DNA of 64,000 nucleotides from Rugamonas rivuli (GTDB lineage: Bacteria > Pseudomonadota > Gammaproteobacteria > Burkholderiales > Burkholderiaceae_D), in NCBI RefSeq assembly GCF_009380165.1, contig NZ_WHUF01000010.1, positions 1-64,000 on the forward strand, written 5' to 3'. Below, one piece after another: positions 1 through 8,845 of this stretch. Below the pieces are notes generated by a model. That model was not told the DNA's origin. It made no database searches and worked only from the letters and a program-made list of their open reading frames with translations. Positions within the stretch are counted from its first letter, which is position 1. Each line of letters starts with the position of its first letter. The translations under genes were made by a program, and so were the position numbers.

Positions 1-1
1 T

Positions 2-820
2 TCCTATAGGAGACTTCCATGGCCCACACACAAATGCCAAACATACCAGGCGCAGACCGGCACCCCGCCACCGCCGAACGCCGCCGGCGCCACCCCGGCC
101 GCCGCCGTGCCGGTGGACGCGGCGCCGCCGCAGGGCATGCGCCGCTACAAGGTCAACCTGCCGCCGTCGGCCAGCTTCGACATGGACGTGGCCCGGGTCG
201 ACGCCGACGGCACCAAATGGACGGGCGCCGCCGCGATGACATGGCATACTGACGGTAGCAACTACACGGCCTCGGTGGAAGCGGGCATCAGCCTGCTGGT
301 GACGCGGGTGAACCTGCTGGTGATGCGCAGCAGCGGCACCATCGACGATTTCGGCATCGCCCCGGCCACCGGCACGCAGAAGCGCGCGCGCCGCGCCGAG
401 ACGGCGACGCATTTCAACCGCGACGCCGGCACCATCACGTTTTCGGCGTCCGAGCGCAGCTACCCGCTGATGGTGGGCGCGCAGGATATGACGACGGTGC
501 CGTTCCAGCTGGGCGGCATCGGCCGCGCCGACGTCAATCAGTTCAGCAGCGACATCGACATGCAGGTCGGCGAGGACAAGGAAGCGAACATCTTCCGCTT
601 CCAGCTGGTCGGCGAGGAAGAGCTGGAGACGAAGATGGGCAAGGTCGTGACCTGGCACCTGAGCCGGCCGCCGCGTCCCGGCAGCTACTCGTCGCGACTG
701 GACGTATGGCTGGCGCCGGGCCTGAACTGGTACCCGATCCAGCTGCGCAATACCGAAGCAAGCGGCGCGCTGACGACGCAGACCGTATCCAAGATAACGA
801 TGACAGAATCCGGAAAATAA
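2..820 (+). CDS. DUF3108 domain-containing protein, 5' partial
   Basis: The frame is open from the left edge to the TAA at 818-820, so the start probably lies outside the window; the first usable internal start is GTG 107. After a Pro/Ala-rich stretch comes a domain much like the complete DUF3108 protein just downstream: both share PPSA(S/D), an IDDFG(I/L)APAT segment and a DxWLAP...WYP(I/V) ending. DUF3108 proteins are envelope proteins of unknown function. The next gene begins 1 nt after the stop, so the two are probably co-transcribed paralogues. An ATG at 19 has a good AGGAGA ribosome-binding site but opens an Arg-rich shadow frame, so the true N-terminus is uncertain. Confidence 0.75.
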   Translation, partial: SYRRLPWPTHKCQTYQAQTGTPPPPNAAGATPAAAVPVDAAPPQGMRRYKVNLPPSASFDMDVARVDADGTKWTGAAAMTWHTDGSNYTASVEAGISLLVTRVNLLVMRSSGTIDDFGIAPATGTQKRARRAETATHFNRDAGTITFSASERSYPLMVGAQDMTTVPFQLGGIGRADVNQFSSDIDMQVGEDKEANIFRFQLVGEEELETKMGKVVTWHLSRPPRPGSYSSRLDVWLAPGLNWYPIQLRNTEASGALTTQTVSKITMTESGK

Positions 821-821
821 T

Positions 822-1583
822 ATGCATACTTCCCCCACCGCGCGCCTGCTGGCCCTGAGCGCCGCCATCCTGTTCAGCTGCGCGGCCCGCGCCGCCGCAC
901 CGGACGCCGAGCACCCGAGCGTCAAGCGCCCATACAGCCTGCCGCCGTCGGCCGACCTGACATACACCATCAAGGCCAAGCAGCACGGCTTGAGCATAGG
1001 CGGCACCGCCACCGTGCAATGGCGCGCCGCCGACGGCAAGTACATGGTCGCCACCGAAAGCCGCGCCGCGCTGTTCGGCAAGATCCTGGAAAACCGCAGC
1101 GAAGGCCTGATCGACGACTTCGGCCTGGCGCCGGCCACCTTCTACGAAAAGCGCTTCCGCAAGGACCCGAGCAACACGGTCTTCAAGCGCGATGTCAAAA
1201 CCATCACCTTCAGCGAGGGCGACGAGAGCTACCCGCTCAAGGGCGGCGAGCAGGATCGCACCAGCATCCAGTGGCAGCTGGCGGCGCAGGCGCGCGCCAC
1301 GCCGGACAAGTTCAAGCCGGGCAGCGAGTGGAATTACTTCGTGGCCGGCCGCCGCGACGCCGAGGTGTGGAGCTTCAAAGTGGTGAAGAACGAGGCGGTG
1401 CAGGTCGGCGCGGGGGAGGTCAACGCGGTCCACCTGGTCAAGGCGCCGCCGCCGGATGCGCAGGGCCAGCAGGTCGACCTGTGGCTGGCGCCGTCGATGG
1501 ACTGGTACCCGGTGCGTGTGCGCTTCAACGACAATGACGGCGACTTCGTCGACCAGACACTGGAAAAGGCCGTGAAAAAGTAA
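822..1583 (+). CDS. DUF3108 domain-containing secreted protein
   Basis: The 253-residue product begins with a signal peptide: a short polar start, a hydrophobic stretch ending in SCAARAAA, and likely cleavage near residue 24. The rest is a DUF3108 domain with the same IDDFGLAPAT, FKRD..TITFS, DLWLAP..DWYPV landmarks as the upstream paralogue. It should be periplasmic or attached to the outer membrane; no enzymatic function is established for the family. The start ATG is 1 nt after the previous stop, which suggests translational coupling. The two genes look like an old tandem duplication that has diverged strongly. Confidence 0.85.
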   Translation: MHTSPTARLLALSAAILFSCAARAAAPDAEHPSVKRPYSLPPSADLTYTIKAKQHGLSIGGTATVQWRAADGKYMVATESRAALFGKILENRSEGLIDDFGLAPATFYEKRFRKDPSNTVFKRDVKTITFSEGDESYPLKGGEQDRTSIQWQLAAQARATPDKFKPGSEWNYFVAGRRDAEVWSFKVVKNEAVQVGAGEVNAVHLVKAPPPDAQGQQVDLWLAPSMDWYPVRVRFNDNDGDFVDQTLEKAVKK

Positions 1584-1623
1584 GCTCCTGCTATACTGAC
1601 GCCCCCGCAATCTAGTCGTTGCG

Positions 1624-3000
1624 ATGCGTACAGAATGGCAAAGAATGATAGAAATTATAACAAGTGAGCTGGATCAGCAACAGCAGCAGGACAGCCTGCA
1701 AGCCCACTTCCAGCCGAATATCTCGGCCGACGAGATCGAGCAGGTCTACCACCTGAAACGCGCGCAGCCGCTGCTGCAGGTGTTCACGGCGCTGTTCCAC
1801 GGCGGCTTCGACGGCGTCCTGGTGCGCCTGCTGGTGCTGCGCGAGCTGGCGTCCGACGCCGCCTCGTCCACCTTCTCGCGTGCCGACATCAACACCCGCC
1901 TGGCCTACCTGCTGCCCGAATCGCTGGAAACGGCGCTGATGCGCTTGCGCACCAACCAGCTGCTGGCCTGGGACGCGCAGCAAGCCGTCTACCGCGTCAC
2001 GCCGATGGCGCGCAACGTGCTGTCGGCCATCGACGGCCTGCTCGCGCTGGGCAAGGAAGAAGACACGGCCGACATGGGCTTCCTGCTGTCGCAGGTGGCC
2101 GGCGCCCAGGTGATGGGCGGCGTCACCGTCGAACAACTGAACCACCTGCTGGGCCGCCTGGTCGACCTGACCGAGGAATTCTCGGACGCCATCGCCTCCG
2201 GTTCCGAGTTCCGCCTGCGCGCCTCGCAGGCCAAGTGGCATACCGCCTGCGACTGGGTCGAGAAGGGTTCCGAGATCCTGCGCGCCATCCTGTCCGATGA
2301 AAACGCCGACGGCGCCACTCACAAGGCGGCGCAGGCCATCGGCCGCGCGCAATCGGCGCTGCTCAACATGCAGGGCATGTTCTCGCGCGCGCTGAACCAG
2401 ATCGAACGCCAGCGCGTGCACCTGGGCCAGTCCGGCCTGTCCACCACCGACATCAAGCGCTGGCTGCTGCTGCACGAAGACCTGGCCTCGCTGGCCGAAG
2501 GCGCGATCGACCAGCCGGTGGTGCCGCTGTTTATCACGCCGGCCGAGATGATCGACGTCGCCGAAACGGAACTGCTGCAGGACCGCGCCATCAGCGCCGT
2601 CTCCGGCGGCCTGCCCACCGGCCAGGATGCGCCGACCACCATCAGCGACGGCCCGCAGATGCAGCGCGAGCTGGACGACTGGCTGGCGCGCCTGTCCGAC
2701 TTCGCCGCGCTGGGCAACTTCCCCAGCATCGCCGACGAAGGCCCGAAATCGATCCCGGTGCAGGATTCGCTGCTGCCGGCCACCTTCGCCGTGGCCTCGT
2801 ACCGCGCCTCGCTGCTGCCGCTGCTGGGCGACGCCGACGAGGCCCGCCTGCAAGGCGCCACCGCCGAACTGGCGCGCCTGCCGGTCAAATTCGCACCCAC
2901 CGACGAAATGATACAGCTGCCCGATTTGCACGTGGCGGCGATGTCCCTGGCCTCCCTCTCACTGTCTTTGAATACGGAAGGCGACAAGTCAGATGAATGA
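1624..3000 (+). CDS. mksF: MksF-like kleisin subunit of a MukBEF/MksBEF condensin
   Basis: First gene of a three-gene operon whose sizes and order (kleisin 458 residues, KITE 242, SMC 944) match MksF-MksE-MksB. The protein is mainly helical: an N-terminal winged-helix-like region (about 30-130), a helical middle and a C-terminal domain after a Ser/Thr/Pro-rich linker near 330. In this family the kleisin bridges the SMC heads and recruits MksE dimers, shaping or segregating chromosomes or acting on plasmids. Assignment rests mostly on context, since kleisins diverge fast. ATG 1645 is an alternative start. A TATACT box lies at 1592-1597. The next ORF overlaps the stop by 8 nt. Confidence 0.7.
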   Translation: MRTEWQRMIEIITSELDQQQQQDSLQAHFQPNISADEIEQVYHLKRAQPLLQVFTALFHGGFDGVLVRLLVLRELASDAASSTFSRADINTRLAYLLPESLETALMRLRTNQLLAWDAQQAVYRVTPMARNVLSAIDGLLALGKEEDTADMGFLLSQVAGAQVMGGVTVEQLNHLLGRLVDLTEEFSDAIASGSEFRLRASQAKWHTACDWVEKGSEILRAILSDENADGATHKAAQAIGRAQSALLNMQGMFSRALNQIERQRVHLGQSGLSTTDIKRWLLLHEDLASLAEGAIDQPVVPLFITPAEMIDVAETELLQDRAISAVSGGLPTGQDAPTTISDGPQMQRELDDWLARLSDFAALGNFPSIADEGPKSIPVQDSLLPATFAVASYRASLLPLLGDADEARLQGATAELARLPVKFAPTDEMIQLPDLHVAAMSLASLSLSLNTEGDKSDE

Positions 3001-3721
3001 CGATTCCCAAATCCTGATCGCGCGCCTGCTGACGCATCAAACCCTGCGTCGCGACGACAAGCTGGTCAAGCGCGTGCTGTCCGACGAATTGTTCCGCGCC
3101 GAAGTCGACGCCCGCCTGCTGGCCACCGGCCTCAAACTGCTGGACAACGTCTACGCCGACCACGTGACCATCGCGCTGCACCGCGCCATCGAGCCGAAGA
3201 TCTTCGGCGCCCGCGACGTCTGGCAAAACAATAACTTCGGCCTGTCGCGCGACGGCGTGGCTTTGCTGGTGGTGCTGTGGGCGCAGATCATCCTGCCCAA
3301 GCGCGAACGCCAGGAGACGCACCAGCACGCGGACGACGACCAGAACGACATGTTCGGCGTCGAGAAGCCGCTGCCGCGCGCGGAAGACACCTCGATCGGC
3401 ATCGCCTACAAAGCGCTGCTGGCCGACTTCGGCGACAAGCTGGGTAAGAAGACCCGTCTGGACATGAACCTCGGCATCCTGGCCAAGCTGGGCTTCATCG
3501 AGCGCCGTGGCGACGTGATCGTCGAAGGCCCGCTGCTGGACCTGATGATGGATACCGACCAGCTGAAAGAGCGCATCATCAACGGCGCACTGGCCGACGT
3601 GTTCAAGCGCTCGCCGGCGCAGATCATTCCGGTGCCGCGCAGCGCTCCGCCGACCGCCGCCAACGACGACGAGGCGGCTGAAGAAGCCGCCCCAGACTCC
3701 GAACTTCCAGCCGAGGACTAA
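2993..3721 (+). CDS. mksE: MksE-like KITE subunit of condensin
   Basis: The 242-residue protein sits between the kleisin and SMC genes and overlaps the kleisin stop (ATGAATGA arrangement), so it is translationally coupled. Tandem winged-helix content is plausible: residues about 15-80 and 130-200 each contain helix-rich segments followed by a short basic turn (FIERRGDVIVEGPLLDL). The C-terminus is acidic and disordered (EEAAPDSELPAED). Dimeric KITE proteins bind the kleisin and regulate the SMC motor. The call comes from operon position, size and fold features; the KITE family has little sequence conservation. Confidence 0.7.
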   Translation: MNDDSQILIARLLTHQTLRRDDKLVKRVLSDELFRAEVDARLLATGLKLLDNVYADHVTIALHRAIEPKIFGARDVWQNNNFGLSRDGVALLVVLWAQIILPKRERQETHQHADDDQNDMFGVEKPLPRAEDTSIGIAYKALLADFGDKLGKKTRLDMNLGILAKLGFIERRGDVIVEGPLLDLMMDTDQLKERIINGALADVFKRSPAQIIPVPRSAPPTAANDDEAAEEAAPDSELPAED

Positions 3722-3723
3722 AC

Positions 3724-6558
3724 GTGTTTCACATTAAATCATTAGAACTGGTCCACTGGGATTACTGGCAGCGCATCAAGAACATCCCGCTGGACGCCAA
3801 GATCATCACCATCGCGGGCCAGAACGGCTCCGGCAAGACCACCTTGCTGGACGCCTTGCGCACGCTGTTCGGCCTCGATTGCTCGATGGGCCGCACCTAC
3901 AAGCACTACGCCCGCCACAGCGGCCAGCAGACCGCATGGCTGCGCGCCGTGGTGGACAACAAGAACATCGGCAAGCAGCTGTCCAACCGTCCGTTCCGCA
4001 GCTCCGGCTTCTTCAGCGACGACGAAGTCACGCTGTTCTGCCAGATCCAGAAGAATGGCGGCGACTGGAAGCGCCAGTACCTTATGCGCCCCGGTAACGT
4101 GCAGATCGAAGACATCGGCGAAGCCGGCAACGACTGGCTCGGCGTCGAAAACTACCGCAAGCGCCTCGCCAACGCCGGCCTGTCGCCGGCGATGGCGAAA
4201 GTGCTGGCGCTTGAGCAGGGCGAAACCGACAAGCTGTGCGAATACGCGCCGCGCCAGCTGCTGGACCTGGTGTTCCAGGTCTTCGGCGACAAGGAAGTGC
4301 TGGACGCCTACGACGAAGCCAAGCGCCACCAGCGCGATACCGAAGTCGAACTGAAACGCTTCGAGTCCGAACTGGAAGCCTCCAAGACCAACTTGGAGGG
4401 CTTGCGCCTGCGCGTGGCCAACTACCACCAGTGGGAAGACCTGAACAAGGAGCGCCGCAACCTGCAGGAAGAAGTGCTGCCGACGCTGGAGTACCACGAA
4501 GCGCGCGAGAAGCACGCTAACCTGAGCCGCCAGCTGCGCGATGCACGCAAGCCGCTGATGCAGGCCGACGCCCAGCTGACCGACAAGCGCAACGCGTTGG
4601 CCGCGCAGGCCAAGGCGCTGAGCGACGCGCAGCAGCACGAGACGGTGCTGGAGCAGGAATCGACCGCGCTGCAAAGCCGCCTGAATCAGATCAACGGCAA
4701 ACTCAAGCCGCTGGACAGCCTGCTGGAACAGAAGACCCGCCTGCAAAAGCTGGCCGCCGATGCAGGTGCAGACCTGGCCGAAGTGGCGCAGCAGTTGCAG
4801 GAAAAGGAAATCGAGCTGGCCCGCCAGCGCATGGCGCGCGACGCCATCGCCACCAAGATAGCAGGCGAGCTGTCGACCATCGCCGCCTTGCAGGGCAAGA
4901 CCGCGATGCCGGAGCCGGAAGCGCAACGCGGCATGCGCCGCGCGTTGAACGACGCCGGCATCGGCCACGCCATGCTGTCCGACATCGTCGAGGTGACGGA
5001 TGCGCGCTGGCAGGGCGCCATCGAAGGCGTGCTGGGTGGCTATGCCTCCGTGGTGCTGCTGGATAAATCGTCCGACGCCTCGGCCGCGTACCGCCTGGCG
5101 GAGAAGGAGCGCTATCGCCACTTCATCGTGCCGGACCTGGTGCATGCGCCGACCGTCAAGGATGACTCGCTGATGTCGGTGGTGAAGTTCTCGGCCAAGG
5201 TTCCGTCCTGGCTGGTGGAGCAGCTGTCGCGCATCACCCGCGTGGACACCGTGGACGCCGGCGCCAAGCTGGGTAGCCACGACGAGTGGATCACGCCGGA
5301 CGCCTACCACCGCGAACGCCGCGGTGGCCGCTCGCTGTTCGTGGAAGCTTCGCGCTACCGCTTCGGTTCCGCAGGCCGCACGCAGCGTATGGAAGCGATC
5401 CAGAAATCGCTGCCGGCGCTGGAGGCGCAGGAAGATGGACTGACCTTGATCGTGTCCAAGCTGGCGACCGAAATCAGCGCGCTGAAATCGCGCCTGGCCG
5501 GTGTGGACGCCGCCAAGGAACTGGCCGCGCGCCAGGAGGAATTCGACGAGGCGGTACGCAATTCGGTGCCGCTGAAGGCGGAACGCACCGAAGTCGGCAC
5601 CCGTCTGGGCGAGCTGCAAACGCTGATCAAGAACGCCGTGGTCACGCGCACCCGCGCCGACACCACTTGGCAGAACGCGCGCTTCGCATTGTCGGAATCG
5701 GAAGCCGGTCTGCGCCTGAACAACAAGCGCCAGATCGAACAACGCTCCGACCACGCGCGCGCTCTGCTCACGCTGCGCAAGGCCTGGCGTCACCTGCCGA
5801 AGAGCTGGCGTCGTCCGGCGCGTCGTGCAGGCCTGGTCAGCGAGCATCAGAACTCGCACCAGGTGGTGCTGCGCGTTCACTCGCTGGAGGCCAGCCTGGC
5901 CCGCAGCGACTGGGAACTGGACGCCACCGTGATCGACCAGTACCAGCGCTTGAACGACCAGCTGCATGGCCGCCAGTCGGAAACCGAAGAGCGCCGCTAC
6001 CAGAACAACCGCGCCATCGAAGCCACCGGCAACGCGCGCGGCGCCTACATGGAGCGGCTGCGCTACACCATCAAGACCTACTCCAAGAACATCAAGGAGC
6101 TGGGCGAGCTGGCGGGCATCGAGGTGCACTCCGATCCGGTGCGCCTGGAGAACGACGATACGCAACTGGCGCAGGCCGGCCTGCACGTACGCTTCAAGTT
6201 CGACGGCAAGGGCATCATCGGCATGAACGACGGCGAAGCGTCCGGCGGCCAGCAGGTGATGAAATCGCTGGTGCTGCTGATTGGCTTGCTGAAGTCGGAA
6301 GACGGTTCCGGCGGCTTCGTGTTCATCGACGAACCGTTTGCCCACCTGGATATCCGTAACATCCAGCTGGTCGGCGAGTTCCTGAAGAACACCGAGGCGC
6401 AATACCTGATGACGACGCCGCTGACGCACAACACCGACGTCTACGATCCTTCGGAACTGACGCTCATCACGAGCAAAAAGAAGAAGGATACGGAGTGGGC
6501 GCAGCCTATCTTCGTGCTGCAGCGCCGTCCCGCCGCCGAGGTGGCGAAGGTGGCCTAA
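3724..6558 (+). CDS. mksB: MksB-like SMC ATPase
   Basis: A 944-residue SMC-type ATPase. Walker A (GQNGSGKT) lies at about 32-39. A long coiled coil (about 190-390 and 560-790) flanks a hinge-like domain near 395-550 (LSDIVEVTDARWQGAIEG...). The ABC signature (ASGGQQVMKSL) is at about 838 and Walker B (GFVFIDEPFAHLD) at about 863-875. It is much shorter than MukB and fits the MksB class. The start is GTG, 3 nt after mksE. Residues about 685-705 read KAW-RHLPKSWRRPARR, unusual for a coiled coil, while the third frame there reads EELASSG; see findings. No MksG/JetD toprim gene follows. Confidence 0.85.
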   Translation: MFHIKSLELVHWDYWQRIKNIPLDAKIITIAGQNGSGKTTLLDALRTLFGLDCSMGRTYKHYARHSGQQTAWLRAVVDNKNIGKQLSNRPFRSSGFFSDDEVTLFCQIQKNGGDWKRQYLMRPGNVQIEDIGEAGNDWLGVENYRKRLANAGLSPAMAKVLALEQGETDKLCEYAPRQLLDLVFQVFGDKEVLDAYDEAKRHQRDTEVELKRFESELEASKTNLEGLRLRVANYHQWEDLNKERRNLQEEVLPTLEYHEAREKHANLSRQLRDARKPLMQADAQLTDKRNALAAQAKALSDAQQHETVLEQESTALQSRLNQINGKLKPLDSLLEQKTRLQKLAADAGADLAEVAQQLQEKEIELARQRMARDAIATKIAGELSTIAALQGKTAMPEPEAQRGMRRALNDAGIGHAMLSDIVEVTDARWQGAIEGVLGGYASVVLLDKSSDASAAYRLAEKERYRHFIVPDLVHAPTVKDDSLMSVVKFSAKVPSWLVEQLSRITRVDTVDAGAKLGSHDEWITPDAYHRERRGGRSLFVEASRYRFGSAGRTQRMEAIQKSLPALEAQEDGLTLIVSKLATEISALKSRLAGVDAAKELAARQEEFDEAVRNSVPLKAERTEVGTRLGELQTLIKNAVVTRTRADTTWQNARFALSESEAGLRLNNKRQIEQRSDHARALLTLRKAWRHLPKSWRRPARRAGLVSEHQNSHQVVLRVHSLEASLARSDWELDATVIDQYQRLNDQLHGRQSETEERRYQNNRAIEATGNARGAYMERLRYTIKTYSKNIKELGELAGIEVHSDPVRLENDDTQLAQAGLHVRFKFDGKGIIGMNDGEASGGQQVMKSLVLLIGLLKSEDGSGGFVFIDEPFAHLDIRNIQLVGEFLKNTEAQYLMTTPLTHNTDVYDPSELTLITSKKKKDTEWAQPIFVLQRRPAAEVAKVA

Positions 6559-6561
6559 GCT

Positions 6562-7065
6562 TCAGTAGAAACCCAGCAGCCGATCCAGCTGCATGGCGAG
6601 GGCAGCGGCAGTGTCGCTGCCCTTTGCTTTTTGTACCGCCTCCAGATAGGGCTCGCGCAGCTGGCGCAGCTCGTCGACCGAGCTGGCTTTTTCCACCTTC
6701 AGCTGCAAGGTGAAGCCGCGCAGGCCTATCGTGCTTTTGATGGTCTGGTTGTAGAACTGGTAGACGGACTGGAATTGCTGGACCTGCTCGGCGGCCGGTT
6801 GTTCGGGTTCCGGCTGCGATGGCTCGGCCGGCTCCTCCGCCATCGACGCGTAGCTGGTCGACAGCACGATGTATTCTCCCGCCAGCAGTTCGTGCACTGC
6901 GGCGATGGTCAAGCCCAGCCCTGCCACATTGCGCAGCAGTTCTTCCTCCGTACGACGGCCATCGATCAGCACCAGCAAGCTACGCAGACGCGGCGCAAGG
7001 CCGTCCCTGCGCGTCGCGATCTCTTCCCGGCCCTTGGCGGTTTTGTCGTAAATGGACGTATTCAT
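6562..7065 (-). CDS. Conserved hypothetical protein with winged-helix-like N-terminus
   Basis: The 167-residue protein is convergent to mksB with a 3-nt gap. Residues 1-70 are helical with a winged-helix look (PRLRSLLVLIDGRRTEEELLRN). A Pro/Glu/Gln-rich linker follows at about 75-98, then a helical C-terminal domain (YQFYNQTIKSTIGLRGFTL...) ending DRLLGFY. No signal peptide or membrane segment is visible, so it is probably cytoplasmic. I do not recognise a named family. Its position beside the condensin operon is probably incidental because it lies on the opposite strand. Confidence 0.7.
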   Translation of the reverse strand: MNTSIYDKTAKGREEIATRRDGLAPRLRSLLVLIDGRRTEEELLRNVAGLGLTIAAVHELLAGEYIVLSTSYASMAEEPAEPSQPEPEQPAAEQVQQFQSVYQFYNQTIKSTIGLRGFTLQLKVEKASSVDELRQLREPYLEAVQKAKGSDTAAALAMQLDRLLGFY

Positions 7066-7166
7066 AACAGTGCAAATAATTGCCGTACGGATACATCCAG
7101 CATATCACCAAATGTCACCAGCACCGCATGAAATACGATAGCACTGTCGCTAAAACGACGGCGTTC

Positions 7167-7409
7167 TTATAGCAGCTCGCCGGCGTCGTCTTTCGTCTCG
7201 CCGTCGTCCGGCTCCCAGCTCAGGATGTCGCCGGGCTGGCAGGCCAGGCGCTCGCAGATTTTCTCCAGCGTCGCAAAGCGGATGCCCTTCACCTTGCCGG
7301 ACTTGAGCAGCGACAGATTCTGTTCGGTGATGCCGACGTAGGCCGCCAGTTCGCGCGACTTCAGCTTGCGCTTGGCCAGCATCAGATCGAGGTTGATCAG
7401 GATCGCCAT
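7167..7409 (-). CDS. HTH transcriptional regulator (Cro/C1, YozG-like)
   Basis: An 80-residue DNA-binding protein starting MAILINLDLMLAKRKLKSRE. A Cro/C1-type helix-turn-helix covers about 10-62 (ELAAYVGITEQNLSLLKSGK is the recognition region), followed by an acidic tail. Such short regulators commonly partner DUF2975 membrane proteins. Its ATG shares one base with the TGA of the DUF2975 gene, so the pair is translationally coupled. The likely operator is the 21-bp-period direct repeat upstream of the pair at 7933-7972. Confidence 0.88.
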   Translation of the reverse strand: MAILINLDLMLAKRKLKSRELAAYVGITEQNLSLLKSGKVKGIRFATLEKICERLACQPGDILSWEPDDGETKDDAGELL

Positions 7410-7930
7410 CAGACAAAGCCCTCGTTCTCTTCGCGCAGGCGGCGGCCTTCCTGCATCAGCCGCGTGATCAGGTAGAACATGCCGCACACCAGTATCAGCA
7501 TCAGCTGCTCGGAGTTGACGCCGACCGCGAAGTGCTGGCCGCCGTTGCCGCTCAGGCGCAGCGCCAGCGTGCGCACCGGCAGTTCGACGATGGACAGCAG
7601 GGTCGCCAGCAGCGTGGCGCCGGCGAAGGCGCGCAGGTGGCCGATGGACTGCGCGGTGAACAGCTCGCGGCGGCGGAAGTTGAGCAGCAGCCGGTCCAGC
7701 CGCCACAGCCCCACGAACAGCACCAGCACGGCCGGCAGCGCCAGCGCCGCGCCGATCGCGCGCTGCGCGGGCGTCATCGCCAGCTTGGCGCCGAAGGGCA
7801 GGCCGATGGCGGTCATGTCGATGGTCATCGAGCCGATGCTGGGCGCATAGGTGGTCCACGCCAGCACGAAGAAGGCCGCTTGCACGGCAACGCACAGCCA
7901 CAGCAGCGCGCGGATCAGGGTGATTTTCAT
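7409..7930 (-). CDS. DUF2975 membrane protein
   Basis: The 173-residue protein has about four hydrophobic segments (near 5-25, 58-80, 100-122 and 142-162), consistent with the DUF2975 inner-membrane family. It is the first gene of a two-gene operon with the HTH regulator. In this arrangement the membrane protein may sense an envelope or metabolic state and control the regulator, but the ligand is unknown. An AT-rich promoter region with paired direct repeats precedes it. Confidence 0.85.
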   Translation of the reverse strand: MKITLIRALLWLCVAVQAAFFVLAWTTYAPSIGSMTIDMTAIGLPFGAKLAMTPAQRAIGAALALPAVLVLFVGLWRLDRLLLNFRRRELFTAQSIGHLRAFAGATLLATLLSIVELPVRTLALRLSGNGGQHFAVGVNSEQLMLILVCGMFYLITRLMQEGRRLREENEGFV

Positions 7931-7932
7931 AT

Positions 7933-7972
7933 TTATCGTAATACAGTAAAAAATTATCGTTTTACATTAAAA
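7933..7972. promoter_or_regulatory. Two-copy direct repeat, 21-bp period, candidate operator
   Basis: Two 19-mers match at 16 of 19 positions: TTATCGTAATACAGTAAAA (7933-7951) and TTATCGTTTTACATTAAAA (7954-7972). Their starts are 21 bp apart, two helical turns, so they would face the same side of the DNA. They lie in an 80-bp AT-rich gap between the divergent DUF2975/HTH operon and the lipoprotein hydrolase gene. The simplest reading is autoregulation by the HTH protein, possibly also controlling the hydrolase. Confidence 0.55.
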
Positions 7973-8010
7973 CTTTGTTGTAATATATTGTACATTCACT
8001 GGAGATAATT

Positions 8011-8844
8011 ATGAAACTCATATTGGCGATGATGGCGGTTTTGTTGTCTGGATGTGCGATGCAGATAGGCGAGGGCAGCATCGTGCGGCCGGACCGCGCC
8101 GGTGCGGTGCTGCCTCCGGGCCGGCTCGGCGACGACGGTGCGAGCGCCTACAAACTGGCGCCGCTGACGCTGGCGGCGGACGACGCGCAACTGGCCGGCG
8201 TCAGCGCCAGCGGCGACGGTAACGCGCTGACGGTGCTGTACTTCGGCGGCAACGGCTTCCACCTGGACCAGCATGGCGACCATGTGCTGGCCGCCGTCGC
8301 GCCGTGCCGCGCGGATGTGGTGATGATCGATTATCGCGGCTACGGCCGCAGCACCGGCGTGCCGACCATCGCCACGCTGAAGGCCGATGCGCTGCGCGAG
8401 TTCGACCTGGTCAACGGGCAGGCGCCGGGCCGGGTGATCGTGCACGGGCAATCGCTGGGCAGCTTCATCGCCGCCTATGTGGCGCAGCAGCGCCCCGCCG
8501 TGCGCGGGCTGGTGCTGGAATCGACCACCACCAATGCGCGCGACTGGGCCAACAATATGATGCCGTGGTATGTGTGGCCGTTCGTGCGGGTGGAGCTGAG
8601 CGAGTCGCTGAAGGGGATAGACAACGTGGCGGCGGCGTCGGGGTATGCCGGGCCGGCGCTGGTGCTGGAGGGCGCCGACGACGAGGTCACGCCGCCGCGC
8701 CTGGCGCGCAAGGTGTACGACGCCTTGCCGACGCCGTCCAAACGCATGGTGATGGTGCCGGGCGCCGGACACAATGGCGTGCTGTCCAGCGCTGCGGTGC
8801 GGCCGGCCTACTGCGAGTTCGTGCAGCAGCTGGCGGCTAAATAG
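8011..8844 (+). CDS. Alpha/beta hydrolase lipoprotein
   Basis: The 277-residue protein begins with a lipoprotein signal (LAMMAVLLSGC, lipobox cysteine near 15), so it is probably membrane-anchored facing the periplasm. The alpha/beta-hydrolase core shows an oxyanion region (YFGGNG), the nucleophile elbow GQSLGS with Ser at about 148, an acid in EGADDEVTP and the His in GAGHNG. It resembles the FrsA/YqiA-like or ABHD13-type hydrolases; the substrate cannot be told. A GGAGA ribosome-binding site precedes the ATG. The gene is divergent from the DUF2975/HTH pair. Confidence 0.85.
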   Translation: MKLILAMMAVLLSGCAMQIGEGSIVRPDRAGAVLPPGRLGDDGASAYKLAPLTLAADDAQLAGVSASGDGNALTVLYFGGNGFHLDQHGDHVLAAVAPCRADVVMIDYRGYGRSTGVPTIATLKADALREFDLVNGQAPGRVIVHGQSLGSFIAAYVAQQRPAVRGLVLESTTTNARDWANNMMPWYVWPFVRVELSESLKGIDNVAAASGYAGPALVLEGADDEVTPPRLARKVYDALPTPSKRMVMVPGAGHNGVLSSAAVRPAYCEFVQQLAAK

Positions 8845-8845
8845 T

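Noticed and set aside
19..252. ORF with a perfect AGGAGA ribosome-binding site at the left edge
   Set aside because: The peptide is Arg-rich shadow sequence; the DUF3108 frame is the coding one. It does leave the true start of that gene unsettled.
3742..6429. 895-codon open frame antisense to mksB
   Set aside because: No family features; the plus strand has full SMC motifs.
1624..6558. Complete Wadjet defence system
   Set aside because: No JetD gene; sizes fit MksBEF better.
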